Notes under the pieces: model-generated | What the model saw: only the letters and a program-made list of their open reading frames with translations | The model's database searches: none | Told to the model about the DNA's origin: nothing | From: Acidobacteriota bacterium | GTDB lineage: Bacteria > Acidobacteriota > Vicinamibacteria > Vicinamibacterales > UBA2999 | Reading direction: 5' to 3' | DNA: 60,929 nt | Assembly (NCBI GenBank): GCA_016192845.1 | Contig: JACPTI010000031.1 | Location: 1-60,929, forward strand | Position numbers and translations under genes: made by a program | Shown: in pieces, positions 7,601 through 16,020 of the stretch | Numbering within the stretch: position 1 is the stretch's first letter | Layout: each line of letters starts with the position of its first letter

Positions 7601-8307
7601 CTACGGCGCGCCGCGCGCGCGATCGCCGTCGAGGTACTTGACGAACACGACTTCATTTCGCTTTTCGTTGTAGAGCAGCTCATCGACGCTGGCGCGAACG
7701 GTCAGCAGGCCAAAGCCTCCAGGACGTAGCCCTTTTTGCTCCCGCACCTTGATGTGCTCGATGGGTGCGTCGGGGCCGTAGCTGATTGCCGCGTGCGGCA
7801 GGTCGTCGATGTTGAATCCCCGTCCCGGATCGGCAATGCGATACATGAGGATGCGCGTGGAGCGGAGACATGCGATCCGCACCTTGCGCGCCGGATCGAG
7901 ACGCCCTCCCCACTCGATGGCGTTCATCAACAGCTCACGGAACGCATACGCAATCGATTCGCGCGTCGCCGCCCGGGGAGGCCGATGCCACGCTGAAAGG
8001 TCGACGTGCGGCTGATCGTGTCGAACTCCGGGAAGGCGACCGCGGGCGCGTTCCAGATGTGCACGCACCGGAGGGCGTCGATCTCGCGCTCGATGGCCCA
8101 GAGGGCGCCGTGGTCCCAGCCGAGCGCCTCGCAGATGCCGGCGAGAATCTTCGGGGCGGCTTCTTCCAGCGACGCGGCATCGATCAGCGCGCGCGCCGCG
8201 ATGTACTCGGCGGTGAGCCGCCGCTCCCCGACCCCGGTCCGACTCGCCTGGACCTCGGGTGGCATGACCGCGGTGAATGCCGGCGGTCTGGCACGATGCG
8301 GCGACAA
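7601..8307 (-). pseudogene. Broken GAF-HATPase sensor/anti-sigma-type gene (internal deletion with frameshift)
   Basis: Two overlapping minus-strand frames hold two halves of one gene. From 8307 the first encodes an N-terminal GAF-type region (LTAEYIAARALIDAASLEEA, ILAGICEALGWDHGALWAIE, TFQRGIGLPG) and then runs into an unrelated tail and stops at about 7927. The second frame, from about 7990 to 7601, encodes the C-terminal part of an HATPase domain (ESIAYAFRELLMNAIEWGG, with the N-box N; YRIADPGRGFNIDDLPHAA; GLRPGGFGLLTVRASVDELL). In intact relatives the end of the GAF domain would lie between GIGLPG and the ATPase N-box. Here these sit side by side near 7960-7990 in different frames, indicating a deletion that also shifted frame. 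Function would have been a light-, redox- or ligand-sensing kinase or RsbW-like ATPase; the gene is unlikely to be functional now. Confidence 0.75.
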
Positions 8308-8432
8308 TTGCTCAACGAAACTGGGTAAGATGTCGGCGCTCCGGCTCCGCGCAGTCGAGTTTTTCGAGAAACCTTCGGTCTTGTCGCTACCGCCCGAGCG
8401 ACGCTCAGCGGCCGCACGAAGAGAGGTGCAGC

Positions 8433-8807
8433 ATGCCCGTTGCGAGGCTCAAAGCCGGCGGTGGAGCGCCGGAAGTGGAAATCGTCGTGGGGCACCTTCA
8501 CAGGGCCGACTTTGAGTTCTGGCTGTACGACCCGACGGGCGCCAACCCGATTGCGGTTGGCGCCGGCAAGACAAGTGACGACAAACCCGACAAGTTTCCG
8601 TTCCCAAAGCCGCTCGCGCAGCTCGACGGGCACCTTCTGTGGTGGCAGGCAGGGCTCGTCGCGCACGCAGCGGGACCGGCCGACGCCCCGTTCTCCGTCA
8701 CTGTTCGCGTGCTCCAGGACGGGCACATTGCCGGGCTGGACGGCGGAAGCGGAACGATGGAGCGCCCACATACGACGGGCATGCTTCAGCTGAGGGTCAT
8801 GCCATGA
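8433..8807 (+). CDS. Hypothetical protein, first gene of a three-gene operon
   Basis: A 124-aa protein from an ATG at 8433 preceded by AGAGAGG. It has no signal peptide. The sequence suggests an all-beta fold: VEIVVGHLHRADFEFWLYDP, then FPKPLAQLDGHLLWWQAGLV, FSVTVRVLQDGHIAGLDGGS and TTGMLQLRVMP. I do not recognise a family. Its TGA stop overlaps the ATG of the next gene (ATGA at 8804-8807), which implies translational coupling with the outer-membrane-type protein downstream. The frame is open further upstream, but this part would overlap the start region of the broken sensor gene and has no ribosome-binding site. Confidence 0.7.
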   Translation: MPVARLKAGGGAPEVEIVVGHLHRADFEFWLYDPTGANPIAVGAGKTSDDKPDKFPFPKPLAQLDGHLLWWQAGLVAHAAGPADAPFSVTVRVLQDGHIAGLDGGSGTMERPHTTGMLQLRVMP

Positions 8808-10027
8808 GGCGGCATGTTGTCCTGACACTCCTGGGGCTTCTGATCGCGTCCCGGGTCGGGGCGCAGCCAGCAGCCCCGCCACTTCCGCCGGGCCTCCTCC
8901 AGTCGTCGGCCGATATCGCCATGGAGCTCGAAAAGATCCGGGCCTCGATGGTCGACCTGGCCGTACCGGACTCGCCCGCGTTCACCGTGCTGGGCGTCAC
9001 CCCCGAGGAGATCTCCCGTCCCACCACGGTGCGGCGGCTCGCCACGGCGATTCTCAACGGCATCGACCGCCACGGCGTGCTCCAGTCAGGTGTCGCCATC
9101 GACGTGGCGCCGTACCTCGTGCTGGCTGGAGACGTCCTGCAGCTGACCGACTATCAGGCGCGCTACGGAATCCGCTTCCTGTCGCGCCTGCAGTTGTCGG
9201 TGGCGACCGTCAAGGCGTCGGACGACGATGACAAAGCCACGCGGGCTGCACTCGGCGTTCGCGTCACGCTCCTCGATCGCGGCGATCCGCGCACAGACCA
9301 GCAGCTTGACGCGTGTTTCGACCGGCGCCCGGGTCTGCCGACGCGGCCGCAATTTATAGTGCCGCCGCTGCCGCCCAATCCGACGCTCGAGCAGGCGGAA
9401 CAATGGGCCTTGTTCCTCAAGCGGGGGCTCGAAGAAGAGCAGAAGTTCAACGCGGCGGTCGACACCTACGTCGAGCAGGTCCGTGTGGCGGTGGACGCAT
9501 GCCGCCAGCAGGCCCGGCGGCGAAACTGGAACGCGACCAGTTGGACTGCGGCCGTTGCTCCGGCCTGGACCAGCGCAAGTGGCGCGCTTGACGACCTCGA
9601 GTCGACCGGCGGCGGCGCGTGGACGACGTTTGCGTACGGGTTCGAAGGCTACCCCGGGCTTGAAGACTCCGCGCAGGTGTTGCTCCATACGCGCTTCCGG
9701 AGCAAGGAGGAGGTGCTTGGAGGCGAGGGCAAAGGTCTGTCGACACGGGACGCATGGTTGTTCGGCCTTCAGTTCCGCCTTGGCACGTCAGACTCCAGCG
9801 TCGCGCTGGAAGCCCTCTTCGATTGGACGCGGCCGGAAGGAGGCCGCTTCTCCGACAGTCGACGGCTGTCGGTCGGCTACGAACGACGGCTGGCGGACAA
9901 TCTCTGGCTCGGCGTGGCGGTTGGCGGACAGGCGCCCCCGGCGCCGGGGGCGCCAAGAACCGGCGGGTTCGTCTTGTCATCGTTCAAGTGGGGATTCGCC
10001 GAGCGGCAGACCCTCGGAGTGTCGTGA
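8804..10027 (+). CDS. Secreted, probably outer-membrane protein of unknown function
   Basis: A 407-aa protein. The start MRRHVVLTLLGLLIASRVGA with cleavage near GAQP is a clear signal peptide. The N-terminal half includes IDVAPYLVLAGDVLQLTDY, strand-rich RFLSRLQLSVATVKASD and TRAALGVRVTLLD. A helical hairpin follows around residues 190-245 (LEQAEQWALFLKRGLEEEQK). The last 150 residues alternate hydrophobic and polar residues as in a beta-barrel (TTFAYGFEGYPGLED, AWLFGLQFRLG, DSRRLSVGYERRLADNLWLG) and end GFVLSSFKWGF, which suggests outer-membrane insertion even though the last residues (AERQTLGVS) are not a canonical aromatic terminus. It is coupled by ATGA overlap to the gene before and followed 35 nt later by a small membrane protein. 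The family is not recognised. Confidence 0.72.
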   Translation: MRRHVVLTLLGLLIASRVGAQPAAPPLPPGLLQSSADIAMELEKIRASMVDLAVPDSPAFTVLGVTPEEISRPTTVRRLATAILNGIDRHGVLQSGVAIDVAPYLVLAGDVLQLTDYQARYGIRFLSRLQLSVATVKASDDDDKATRAALGVRVTLLDRGDPRTDQQLDACFDRRPGLPTRPQFIVPPLPPNPTLEQAEQWALFLKRGLEEEQKFNAAVDTYVEQVRVAVDACRQQARRRNWNATSWTAAVAPAWTSASGALDDLESTGGGAWTTFAYGFEGYPGLEDSAQVLLHTRFRSKEEVLGGEGKGLSTRDAWLFGLQFRLGTSDSSVALEALFDWTRPEGGRFSDSRRLSVGYERRLADNLWLGVAVGGQAPPAPGAPRTGGFVLSSFKWGFAERQTLGVS

Positions 10028-10062
10028 TCGAGTGGTCGGGTCATCAAAAGCTGGAGGGTTGA

Positions 10063-10509
10063 ATGGACAGCAAAGCCAAGTGGTCGCTGGCGCTCACCGG
10101 ACTCTTCTCCGTCGGATTCCTGGTTGCTGCGACCCTCGCGTACGGGCAGCATCCGACGGTTCTCGCGTTCTCACTCGGGGCCGTAGGTGGACTCCTGCAC
10201 GAGCTGGCACAGAGCCGAGGACGCATCTTCTTCATCGAGCGTCATGACGATGGCGTCTACCTGGGATCCCTGGCGGGGATGGTGCTGGGCGGCATTGCGG
10301 CACTGACGGTGTCTCGGGGCCTTCTCGTGCGGGAAGCCACGGATGCTGCGCTGACGCTCGTGCAGTACCAGAGCCTTGCGTACGAATCGCTGATGGCGGG
10401 GATCGGGCTCAAGGGGCTGACGGAGGCCTCGGCGGGTGCGCCGCCCACCAAAGAGGTCACGCCGCTGACCGCGCTGCCCCCGCGCCCTGACCGTGTCCCG
10501 GTGCCGTGA
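10063..10509 (+). CDS. Small inner-membrane protein of unknown function
   Basis: A 148-aa protein with three apparent transmembrane segments: ALTGLFSVGFLVAATLAYG, VLAFSLGAVGGLLHELAQS (weaker) and GVYLGSLAGMVLGGIAALTV. An amphipathic segment around YQSLAYESLMAGIGLKGLTE and a proline-rich tail (TALPPRPDRVPVP) follow. The segment between the first and third helices carries Arg-rich RGRIFFIERHDDG. There is no signal peptide. It is the last gene of the 8433-10509 operon, so the operon encodes one soluble, one outer-membrane and one inner-membrane product. The end of the gene is 7 nt from the convergent amidohydrolase gene. No family recognised; the size and topology are holin-like, but there is no phage context. 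Confidence 0.65.
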   Translation: MDSKAKWSLALTGLFSVGFLVAATLAYGQHPTVLAFSLGAVGGLLHELAQSRGRIFFIERHDDGVYLGSLAGMVLGGIAALTVSRGLLVREATDAALTLVQYQSLAYESLMAGIGLKGLTEASAGAPPTKEVTPLTALPPRPDRVPVP

Positions 10510-10516
10510 TGACGCT

Positions 10517-11896
10517 CTACTCCGTCGTCCGCGCCCCCGTCCACTTCGCGCGCAGCGCGGCGCGATCCACCGCCTGCCCGCGCAGGTAGACGGCGTTGAT
10601 CCGCCGCGTGTTGTGGATGTTCTCGAGCGGGTTCGCGTCGAGGACGATGAAGTCGGCGCTCTTGCCCACCGCGACCGCGCCGAGCCGATCGAGCCCGAGA
10701 ATCTCCGCCGAGTTGCGGGTCGCCGCCGTGATGGCCTCGGCGGGCGTCAGCCCCGCCTCCACCATGCTCGCCATCTCCATGTGCGCGCCGAACCCGAAGT
10801 ACTGCGCGCCGTTGGTCGCCCCGGCGTCGTCGCCGAGGCCGAAGCGCACGCCGGCGGCCTTCAGTCGGGCGACGCCGCGCGGCACCACGCCCGCCTTCCA
10901 GCGGGCCGGCGCGTCCGCGGGCACCTTCGGGTTCTCCAGCAGCCGGATGTCCTCCTCGGTGAAGGTCTCGCCGAGCAGCGGATCGTCGATCCACGCCGGC
11001 CGCGGACCGAAGATCTGATTGCGCGTCCCCCAGAGCGTCAGCAGCACGAACACGTGCGGCCGCTCCTTGAAGAGCGCCACCAGCTCCTCGTCCACCTCCT
11101 GCCCGAGCCGCCACGGCGGATGCGCCAGCCCGTCGACGCCGGCGCGCAGGATCGCCTTCACGTCCTCGCGGTCCTGCGTATGGGTGGCCGTCCGCAGCCC
11201 GAGCCTGTGCGCCTCGTCTATGGCCGCGGTGAACAGCTCGGGCGTCAGCTTCGTGACCTGCCCCTCGCGGTCGTCGACCCAGATCTTCACGTAGCGATCG
11301 ATCTTCTTTGCCGCCAGCTCGCGCACGGCCGCGCGCGCCTCGTCCGGCGTCGACACGCCGTACGGCGCATCGCGGAGCGGCGGCGCCGGCCCGCCGTTCG
11401 GCATCGCGAGCCCGCGGCCCGCCGTCAGGAAGAGCGCCACGGCCGCCGGCGGAGCGGCGCGCAGCTCGTCGCGCAACGCGTAGCCGAGGTCGCGCTCCGT
11501 GCCCATGCTCATGAACGCCGCGACGCCGTGATAGGCGAGCCGCTGCAGGTGATCGAGCAGGTTCTCGCGCGTGTAGTTCTCGATCCGGAAGCTCGCGCCC
11601 CGGCGGTAACCGAGGTGTCCGTGCGCATCGATGATGGCCGGCATCACGGTCTTGCCCGCGAGGCTCACGCGCGCCGCGCCGTCCGGCGCCCGCACCTCGC
11701 CCGCGCGCCCTACCTGCGTGAACGCACCGTTCTCCACGACGAACGCCGCGTTCTCGACAGGCGCGCCCTCGTCGCCGACGATGAGCCGGGCGCCCTCGAA
11801 GAGCGTCGCGGTCGACTGCGCGGCCGGCGGCGACGTGCAGCCGGAAAGAAGAAGCAGCGACGAGACGACGATCAGCGCGATGGTGTGGACAGCCAT
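10517..11896 (-). CDS. Amidohydrolase-family lipoprotein (imidazolonepropionase/prolidase-like)
   Basis: A 459-aa protein. The N-terminus (IALIVVSSLLLLSGCTSPPA) has a lipobox LLSGC, so it is probably membrane-anchored on the periplasmic side. The catalytic domain has the amidohydrolase metal motif HxH in MPAIIDAHGHLGY, a lysine-containing strand DRYVKIWVDDREGQV, further His ligands in LRTATHTQD and GVDGLAHPPW, and the Asp ligand in RFGLGDDAGATNGAQYFG. AITAATRNSAEILGLDRLGA and GKSADFIVLDANPLENI are the conserved C-terminal motifs of the superfamily. Enzymes of this group act on cyclic amides or Xaa-Pro dipeptides; the substrate cannot be read from sequence. It is 19 nt downstream of the DUF5916 gene stop, probably the same transcript. 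Confidence 0.9.
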   Translation of the reverse strand: MAVHTIALIVVSSLLLLSGCTSPPAAQSTATLFEGARLIVGDEGAPVENAAFVVENGAFTQVGRAGEVRAPDGAARVSLAGKTVMPAIIDAHGHLGYRRGASFRIENYTRENLLDHLQRLAYHGVAAFMSMGTERDLGYALRDELRAAPPAAVALFLTAGRGLAMPNGGPAPPLRDAPYGVSTPDEARAAVRELAAKKIDRYVKIWVDDREGQVTKLTPELFTAAIDEAHRLGLRTATHTQDREDVKAILRAGVDGLAHPPWRLGQEVDEELVALFKERPHVFVLLTLWGTRNQIFGPRPAWIDDPLLGETFTEEDIRLLENPKVPADAPARWKAGVVPRGVARLKAAGVRFGLGDDAGATNGAQYFGFGAHMEMASMVEAGLTPAEAITAATRNSAEILGLDRLGAVAVGKSADFIVLDANPLENIHNTRRINAVYLRGQAVDRAALRAKWTGARTTE

Positions 11897-11915
11897 TGTT
11901 GGGCGAGCTCGCTGA

Positions 11916-14384
11916 TTAGAGCCTGAACAAGTACTGCAGCTTGGTGAACACCGCGCGGTTCTCGCGCAGCAGCGATCGGGTGGGGTACATGAGCTCGTTG
12001 ATCTTGCTCCCCTCGCGGTAGTGATCGTCGTACCCCACGAAGAAGACGGTGCCGGCGTTCACGCGGTACGTGAAGAGCAGGTTGGCGCCGAGCGTCCGGT
12101 CGAACGAGTTGTACTCCATGATGTTCCGGACGAGAAGGCGACTGGTGAACTGGTACGTGGTCCGCGTGCGGAGGATCTTCACGTCGAACACCTCGGTGTT
12201 GGTACGGACGTCGTTGAACCGGCTCGTATTGAGATTGATCTCGGCCTGCAGCCGCGAGAAGGGGCGTACGTTGGCGAACAGGTTGATCTGCCGGTCCGCG
12301 CCGAGAAACGGGTTCTCGATGAACCGGATCTGGTCGCCCCTCCACATCGAGCCGCCGATCCCGAACCGCCGGCTGGTGTTGGCGAACGCGCCCATATTGA
12401 ACCGGGTCTTCCAGAAGTCGATGCCGCGGAACCGCTCCATATCGCGGTTCACCCCGACGTTCACGTTGATGTTGTTGGCGAACTGGAAGAAGACCCGCCC
12501 CTGCATGCCTTCGTCCTGGAGCACGCCGTCGAAGTCGTAATTGCGCTCGTACTGCAGGCGCGGCCCCCAGCTGATCACCCAGTTCTCGGGCCACCACCGG
12601 TAGGCGACGCCGGCGGTCGACTGCTTCTGATCCACGCGCCGCACGAATCCGAGATCGGTCCCGAACTCGGGATGGATCTCGTTGTGCTGCAGTTCGTAGG
12701 CGAGATAGCGCCCTTCCCTCCGGAACGTGACGTCGAGCAGCGATCCGGTGGACCGCGCCGCGTCCCCGGCCCGGCGGTCCGAATTGATCGCGGTGAAGGT
12801 CACTCGGTGGTTCGCGCCGAAGCGAAGGATCCCGTCGAGGCCGCCCACGCGACTGTGCCCGTCGAGGAACTCCCGATCCGTCACGATGACGCCGATGTGC
12901 GACTCGGAGTACAGGTCGTAGCGCACACGGCCCAGAAAGACCTTCGCCGTCTCGCCGAACGCGGGGTCCTGCCGGTCGTCGACCCTGCCCGGCGCCTCGT
13001 CGTTCGCAACGAGGAACCCCACCGAGGTGTTCCCGATCTTGCCCGTCAGCTTGGCGCCATACCGCGGATCGACGAGCGTGCGCGTGTGCACCAGCGCCAG
13101 CGGCCACGGCGCCTCGATCCGGTAGATCTCCTGCCCCTCGAGGAAGAACGGCCGCAGCTCCGGGAAGAAGATCGGGAACCGCTGGTTGACTTCGATCTGC
13201 GGCCGATCGGATTCAATCTGCGAGAAGTCGGGGTTGTACGTGAAGTCGAACACCAGGTTCGGCGTCAGGCCGTACTTGACGTTGATGGCGCCTTCCGACA
13301 GCGAGCCTGAATGGGCGTGGTCCTCGTGCGCCTCGGTCTCGAGCGACTCAGCGCGAATCGTGGTGACCGTCGGCAGCACCTCGAGGTTGCGGCTCGTCGA
13401 GAGGTCCGTCATCCCCTCGAGCACGCCCATCTGGCGCAGCATCCCCATGACGTTGCGCGAGATGGGCGCCCAGACGATGCTCTCGTCCTTGCTGTCGATC
13501 GTGCGCTCGATCTGGAACCCCCACCGGTGCACCTCGCCGCGCTGGCGCGAGGGGTAGCGCAGGCTCTTGAACGGGATCGCCATCTCGGCGGTCCAGCCGT
13601 CCTCGACCAGACGGCCCGCCGACTCGAACAGCGCATCCCACGACGCGTCTCCGGGGACGCCGGCGTTCCGGTTGGCGCCGCCTTCGTGGTTGCGCAGCGG
13701 AGGCGGCAACCCGACCCCTGCGAGCACCCCGCCGCCGAACGGGCCGCCCGGCGCAATGCCGCCGAAGGACAACACGTTCAACCGCGGATTGAGGCTGCCC
13801 CCGAACCCGCCGAACCCGCCGGTCGCGCTGCCGAGCACGGCATCGCTCTGCACGCCGTAGCCGTTCACCGAGAAGACGTACGCCCGCTGCTGGTCAAGGA
13901 ACGGGTCGAAGTACACCCGCACCGTATCGTCGCGGCCGGTCTGATCGCGATCGACGCGGTTGGCCCTGATGAGCCCCGGATCCGAATAGTGCGCGTAGAT
14001 GCCGAAGTAGAGGTTCTGGCTGTCGTACGCGATGAAGACCTCGGTCTGCTCGGTCGCCGGCGCCCCCTCGGCGGGCCGCTGCTGCACGAACTCGGTGACC
14101 CGGGCCGCCGTGTGCCAGATCGGGTCGTCCAGGCGTCCGTCGATGCGCGGCGCCTCGCTCGCGCGGACCACGCGCACGGTGGGCCGGCCGGTCAGGATGC
14201 CAACCGACACGCCGGACCCGGCCGCCGTGGGATCGCTGCCGAGGACGATCGCGCCGCCGGCGCCGGACCCGTCATTGCCAGAATCCTGCGGGACGTTGCC
14301 CGATTCCCCGCCCTGCCCGTGCGCGGGCGCCGCCGTCCACACCAGCGCCGAGGCGAGCACGGCAGTTGCGGTTACATGTCGCAC
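11916..14384 (-). CDS. DUF5916 outer-membrane protein with N-terminal CBM9-like domain
   Basis: An 822-aa protein from a GTG at 14384 preceded by GGAGG at the right distance (the frame is open further upstream but unrelated to the family). The signal peptide is VRHVTATAVLASALVWTAAP. After a Gly/Ser-rich linker comes a CBM9-like sandwich: PRIDGRLDDPIWHTAARVTE, TEVFIAYDSQNLYFGIYAHY and DTVRVYFDPFLDQQRAYVFS. The long C-terminal part carries DUF5916 hallmarks (RTIDSKDESIVWAPISRNV, then the NLVFDFTYNPDFSQIESDRP and RPFFLEGQEIY stretches) and a beta-barrel ending in VFTKLQYLFRL with a terminal hydrophobic residue. Members are common in Bacteroidota and Acidobacteriota; function is not established, but an outer-membrane barrel presenting a carbohydrate-binding-like domain is plausible. 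It is in line with the two genes upstream (14432-15961). Confidence 0.9.
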   Translation of the reverse strand: MRHVTATAVLASALVWTAAPAHGQGGESGNVPQDSGNDGSGAGGAIVLGSDPTAAGSGVSVGILTGRPTVRVVRASEAPRIDGRLDDPIWHTAARVTEFVQQRPAEGAPATEQTEVFIAYDSQNLYFGIYAHYSDPGLIRANRVDRDQTGRDDTVRVYFDPFLDQQRAYVFSVNGYGVQSDAVLGSATGGFGGFGGSLNPRLNVLSFGGIAPGGPFGGGVLAGVGLPPPLRNHEGGANRNAGVPGDASWDALFESAGRLVEDGWTAEMAIPFKSLRYPSRQRGEVHRWGFQIERTIDSKDESIVWAPISRNVMGMLRQMGVLEGMTDLSTSRNLEVLPTVTTIRAESLETEAHEDHAHSGSLSEGAINVKYGLTPNLVFDFTYNPDFSQIESDRPQIEVNQRFPIFFPELRPFFLEGQEIYRIEAPWPLALVHTRTLVDPRYGAKLTGKIGNTSVGFLVANDEAPGRVDDRQDPAFGETAKVFLGRVRYDLYSESHIGVIVTDREFLDGHSRVGGLDGILRFGANHRVTFTAINSDRRAGDAARSTGSLLDVTFRREGRYLAYELQHNEIHPEFGTDLGFVRRVDQKQSTAGVAYRWWPENWVISWGPRLQYERNYDFDGVLQDEGMQGRVFFQFANNINVNVGVNRDMERFRGIDFWKTRFNMGAFANTSRRFGIGGSMWRGDQIRFIENPFLGADRQINLFANVRPFSRLQAEINLNTSRFNDVRTNTEVFDVKILRTRTTYQFTSRLLVRNIMEYNSFDRTLGANLLFTYRVNAGTVFFVGYDDHYREGSKINELMYPTRSLLRENRAVFTKLQYLFRL

Positions 14385-14431
14385 GCGTCTCCCTCCACTC
14401 GCCCGTCGCCGCTCGGCTCCGTTGACTCTAC

Positions 14432-15559
14432 TCACCGCCGCGGCGTCTTCTTGCGGTACTGCTCGTACCGGCGGTCGCTGTCGTTCAGGTACGTCCCCCA
14501 GGGACGCGGATTCGTGGCGTCCCAGTAGAGCGGATCGCCCGGGAGCCGCTCGTTGAGGATTCCCCGTTCGTCCATGTAGACCATCGAGGAGGGGCCGTTG
14601 GTGTCGGTGCAGGTGTTGTACAGCGGCCGCAGCTCCGGACGGGCCTCCGGATCGCGTTCGTACCGCACCTTCGCGTGCACCGGGCGCACGAACACGTCCG
14701 GATCGTACAACGTGATCTCGCCCTCGATCCGATCGCCGGCGCGCCGGTACCGTTCCACGGTCTCCAGCCCGTCGGTGAACTCGGACAGACCGCCCTTCCA
14801 GCCGCGAATCTGATTCGTATGGATGACGAGCGCGGCGCCGTCCCAGAACCCGATCGACTCGCCGTGCCACTTGGGAAACTCGGCGTCCTTCGGGCTGTGG
14901 CCGCCGCCATCGGTATAAATCCAGCGGATGTAGTTCTGCCCGTTGCCCGCCGCCAGAATCCACACGCGCTCGGGCGTGACGATGAACTCCTCCGCCTCGA
15001 GGGCGGCAAAGAAGCCGCCCGGCAGGCAGAAGGAGCCCGGCGACCAGATGCGTCCCTCGGTGTACGCCTTGACTTCCTGGACGAAGTATTCGCGGTACTG
15101 CGGCGTCAGCATCGCGGCGACCGAGCTGGCGGGGTTCGGGCCGCCGTTGAGACCGATCGGTCCGCCCGCCCAGCGGCCCCGCCAGTCCGGAATCGTGTCC
15201 TTCGTATGTCTGGTGCCGCCGCGCGCCTGCTTCAGCCACGCCTCATAATGCTCCGAGGCGGTCTTGAACAGGTACGGCGTTCCGAGCTCCAGCGCCCCGA
15301 CCTTGCCCGTTCCCTCCGACCCGTACGCCCGGGCGCCCGCCTCCTGACCGGTGCCGCGGCCACCGCTGTCGAAATCAATCGCCATGCCGCGCAGCTGGGC
15401 AACGGTGTTGTTGCGGTAATAGGCCGGGTCGGTCCACCGCTCCCGATCCTGCCGGAAGTCGGTGGTCGTGAAGAGGGTCGTCTGGGCCGCGGCCGGGACC
15501 GCCAGCGACAGGCCGACGAGCAACACCGCGGCCGGCGCGATCGTCAGGTGTGCGCGCAT
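14432..15559 (-). CDS. Secreted protein of a large acidobacterial/proteobacterial family associated with DUF6152
   Basis: A 375-aa protein with a signal peptide (IAPAAVLLVGLSLAVPAAAQ). The mature part includes DWRGRWAGGPIGLNGGPN and FCLPGGFFAALEAEEFIVTP, where other members read 'C.P.G.P......F.....P'. It continues with WHGESIGFWDGAALVIHTNQ, the family motif normally read as 'G.S.G.WEGDTLVVDT', then DRIEGEITLYDPDVFVRPVH and KVRYERDP. I recognise this family as frequently adjacent to DUF6152 genes (as here, 27 nt downstream of one) but no biochemical role is known to me. A shorter relative is at 32610-33437. Probably periplasmic. The C-terminus is basic (YEQYRKKTPRR) and the next gene starts 47 nt on. 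Confidence 0.8.
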   Translation of the reverse strand: MRAHLTIAPAAVLLVGLSLAVPAAAQTTLFTTTDFRQDRERWTDPAYYRNNTVAQLRGMAIDFDSGGRGTGQEAGARAYGSEGTGKVGALELGTPYLFKTASEHYEAWLKQARGGTRHTKDTIPDWRGRWAGGPIGLNGGPNPASSVAAMLTPQYREYFVQEVKAYTEGRIWSPGSFCLPGGFFAALEAEEFIVTPERVWILAAGNGQNYIRWIYTDGGGHSPKDAEFPKWHGESIGFWDGAALVIHTNQIRGWKGGLSEFTDGLETVERYRRAGDRIEGEITLYDPDVFVRPVHAKVRYERDPEARPELRPLYNTCTDTNGPSSMVYMDERGILNERLPGDPLYWDATNPRPWGTYLNDSDRRYEQYRKKTPRR

Positions 15560-15586
15560 GATGATTCGCCCCCGTCAGCAGGGTGC

Positions 15587-15961
15587 CTACTCGTAGGTCT
15601 TCCCGTCGGCTGCGGTGACCGTGACGTAGTTGCCGCCGCGGCGTCCGTCCTTGAGCGGATGGACTTTTACCGTCACGGTGTCGCCCGGCTTGAACGTCGC
15701 CGGGGTGATGCCGCGGCGAATCATGTTGGGGATGTTCGACATCTCGACCGAGTAATTGATGACTTCGCCGTTCGGGTTCTTGACGTCGAGATACAGGAAG
15801 ACGTGCGGGTTGCGGAATACGAACTCGGTGACCGTCCCGGTGACGGTGACTTCGTTTGTATGGTCGAACATCGCATGCGAGTGGTGCGACAGCACCGGCG
15901 ACGCGGCGCCGAGCGCCAGCACCACCGCCAGCAAGCCGGTCCGTTTCAGATCCTTCGCCAT
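15587..15961 (-). CDS. DUF6152 family secreted protein
   Basis: A 124-aa protein with a signal peptide (TGLLAVVLALGAASPVLS) and then the DUF6152 pattern: HHSHAMFDHTNEVTVTGTVT, FVFRNPHVFLYLDVKNPNGE, YSVEMSNIPNMIRRGITPAT and FKPGDTVTVKVHPLKDGRRG. The fold is predicted to be a small OB-like beta barrel; the conserved HHS start of the mature protein and the 'NPH' motif suggest metal or ligand binding, but no function is established. It is the first gene of a minus-strand run with the secreted protein at 14432, the DUF5916 gene and the amidohydrolase. A second member is at 31263-31661 and a decayed fragment at 30743. Confidence 0.88.
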   Translation of the reverse strand: MAKDLKRTGLLAVVLALGAASPVLSHHSHAMFDHTNEVTVTGTVTEFVFRNPHVFLYLDVKNPNGEVINYSVEMSNIPNMIRRGITPATFKPGDTVTVKVHPLKDGRRGGNYVTVTAADGKTYE

Positions 15962-16020
15962 ACTGCCCCCCGATGCAGGCTAGGTACTACAGCACCTCCC
16001 CCGAGAAAGCAACCCGGGGT

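Noticed and set aside
7498..7641. 47-residue plus-strand ORF (MPRKPSSPRQ...)
   Set aside because: Low-complexity Pro/Arg/Ala, overlaps the 3' end of the broken sensor gene, no ribosome-binding site.
7927..8068. Programmed frameshift joining the GAF and HATPase halves
   Set aside because: Domain end is missing, not just shifted, and no slippery sequence is seen at the junction; a deletion explains it.
10493..11926. 477-residue frame opposite the amidohydrolase
   Set aside because: Composition is typical of an antisense shadow in GC-rich DNA; no ribosome-binding site and no recognisable domain.
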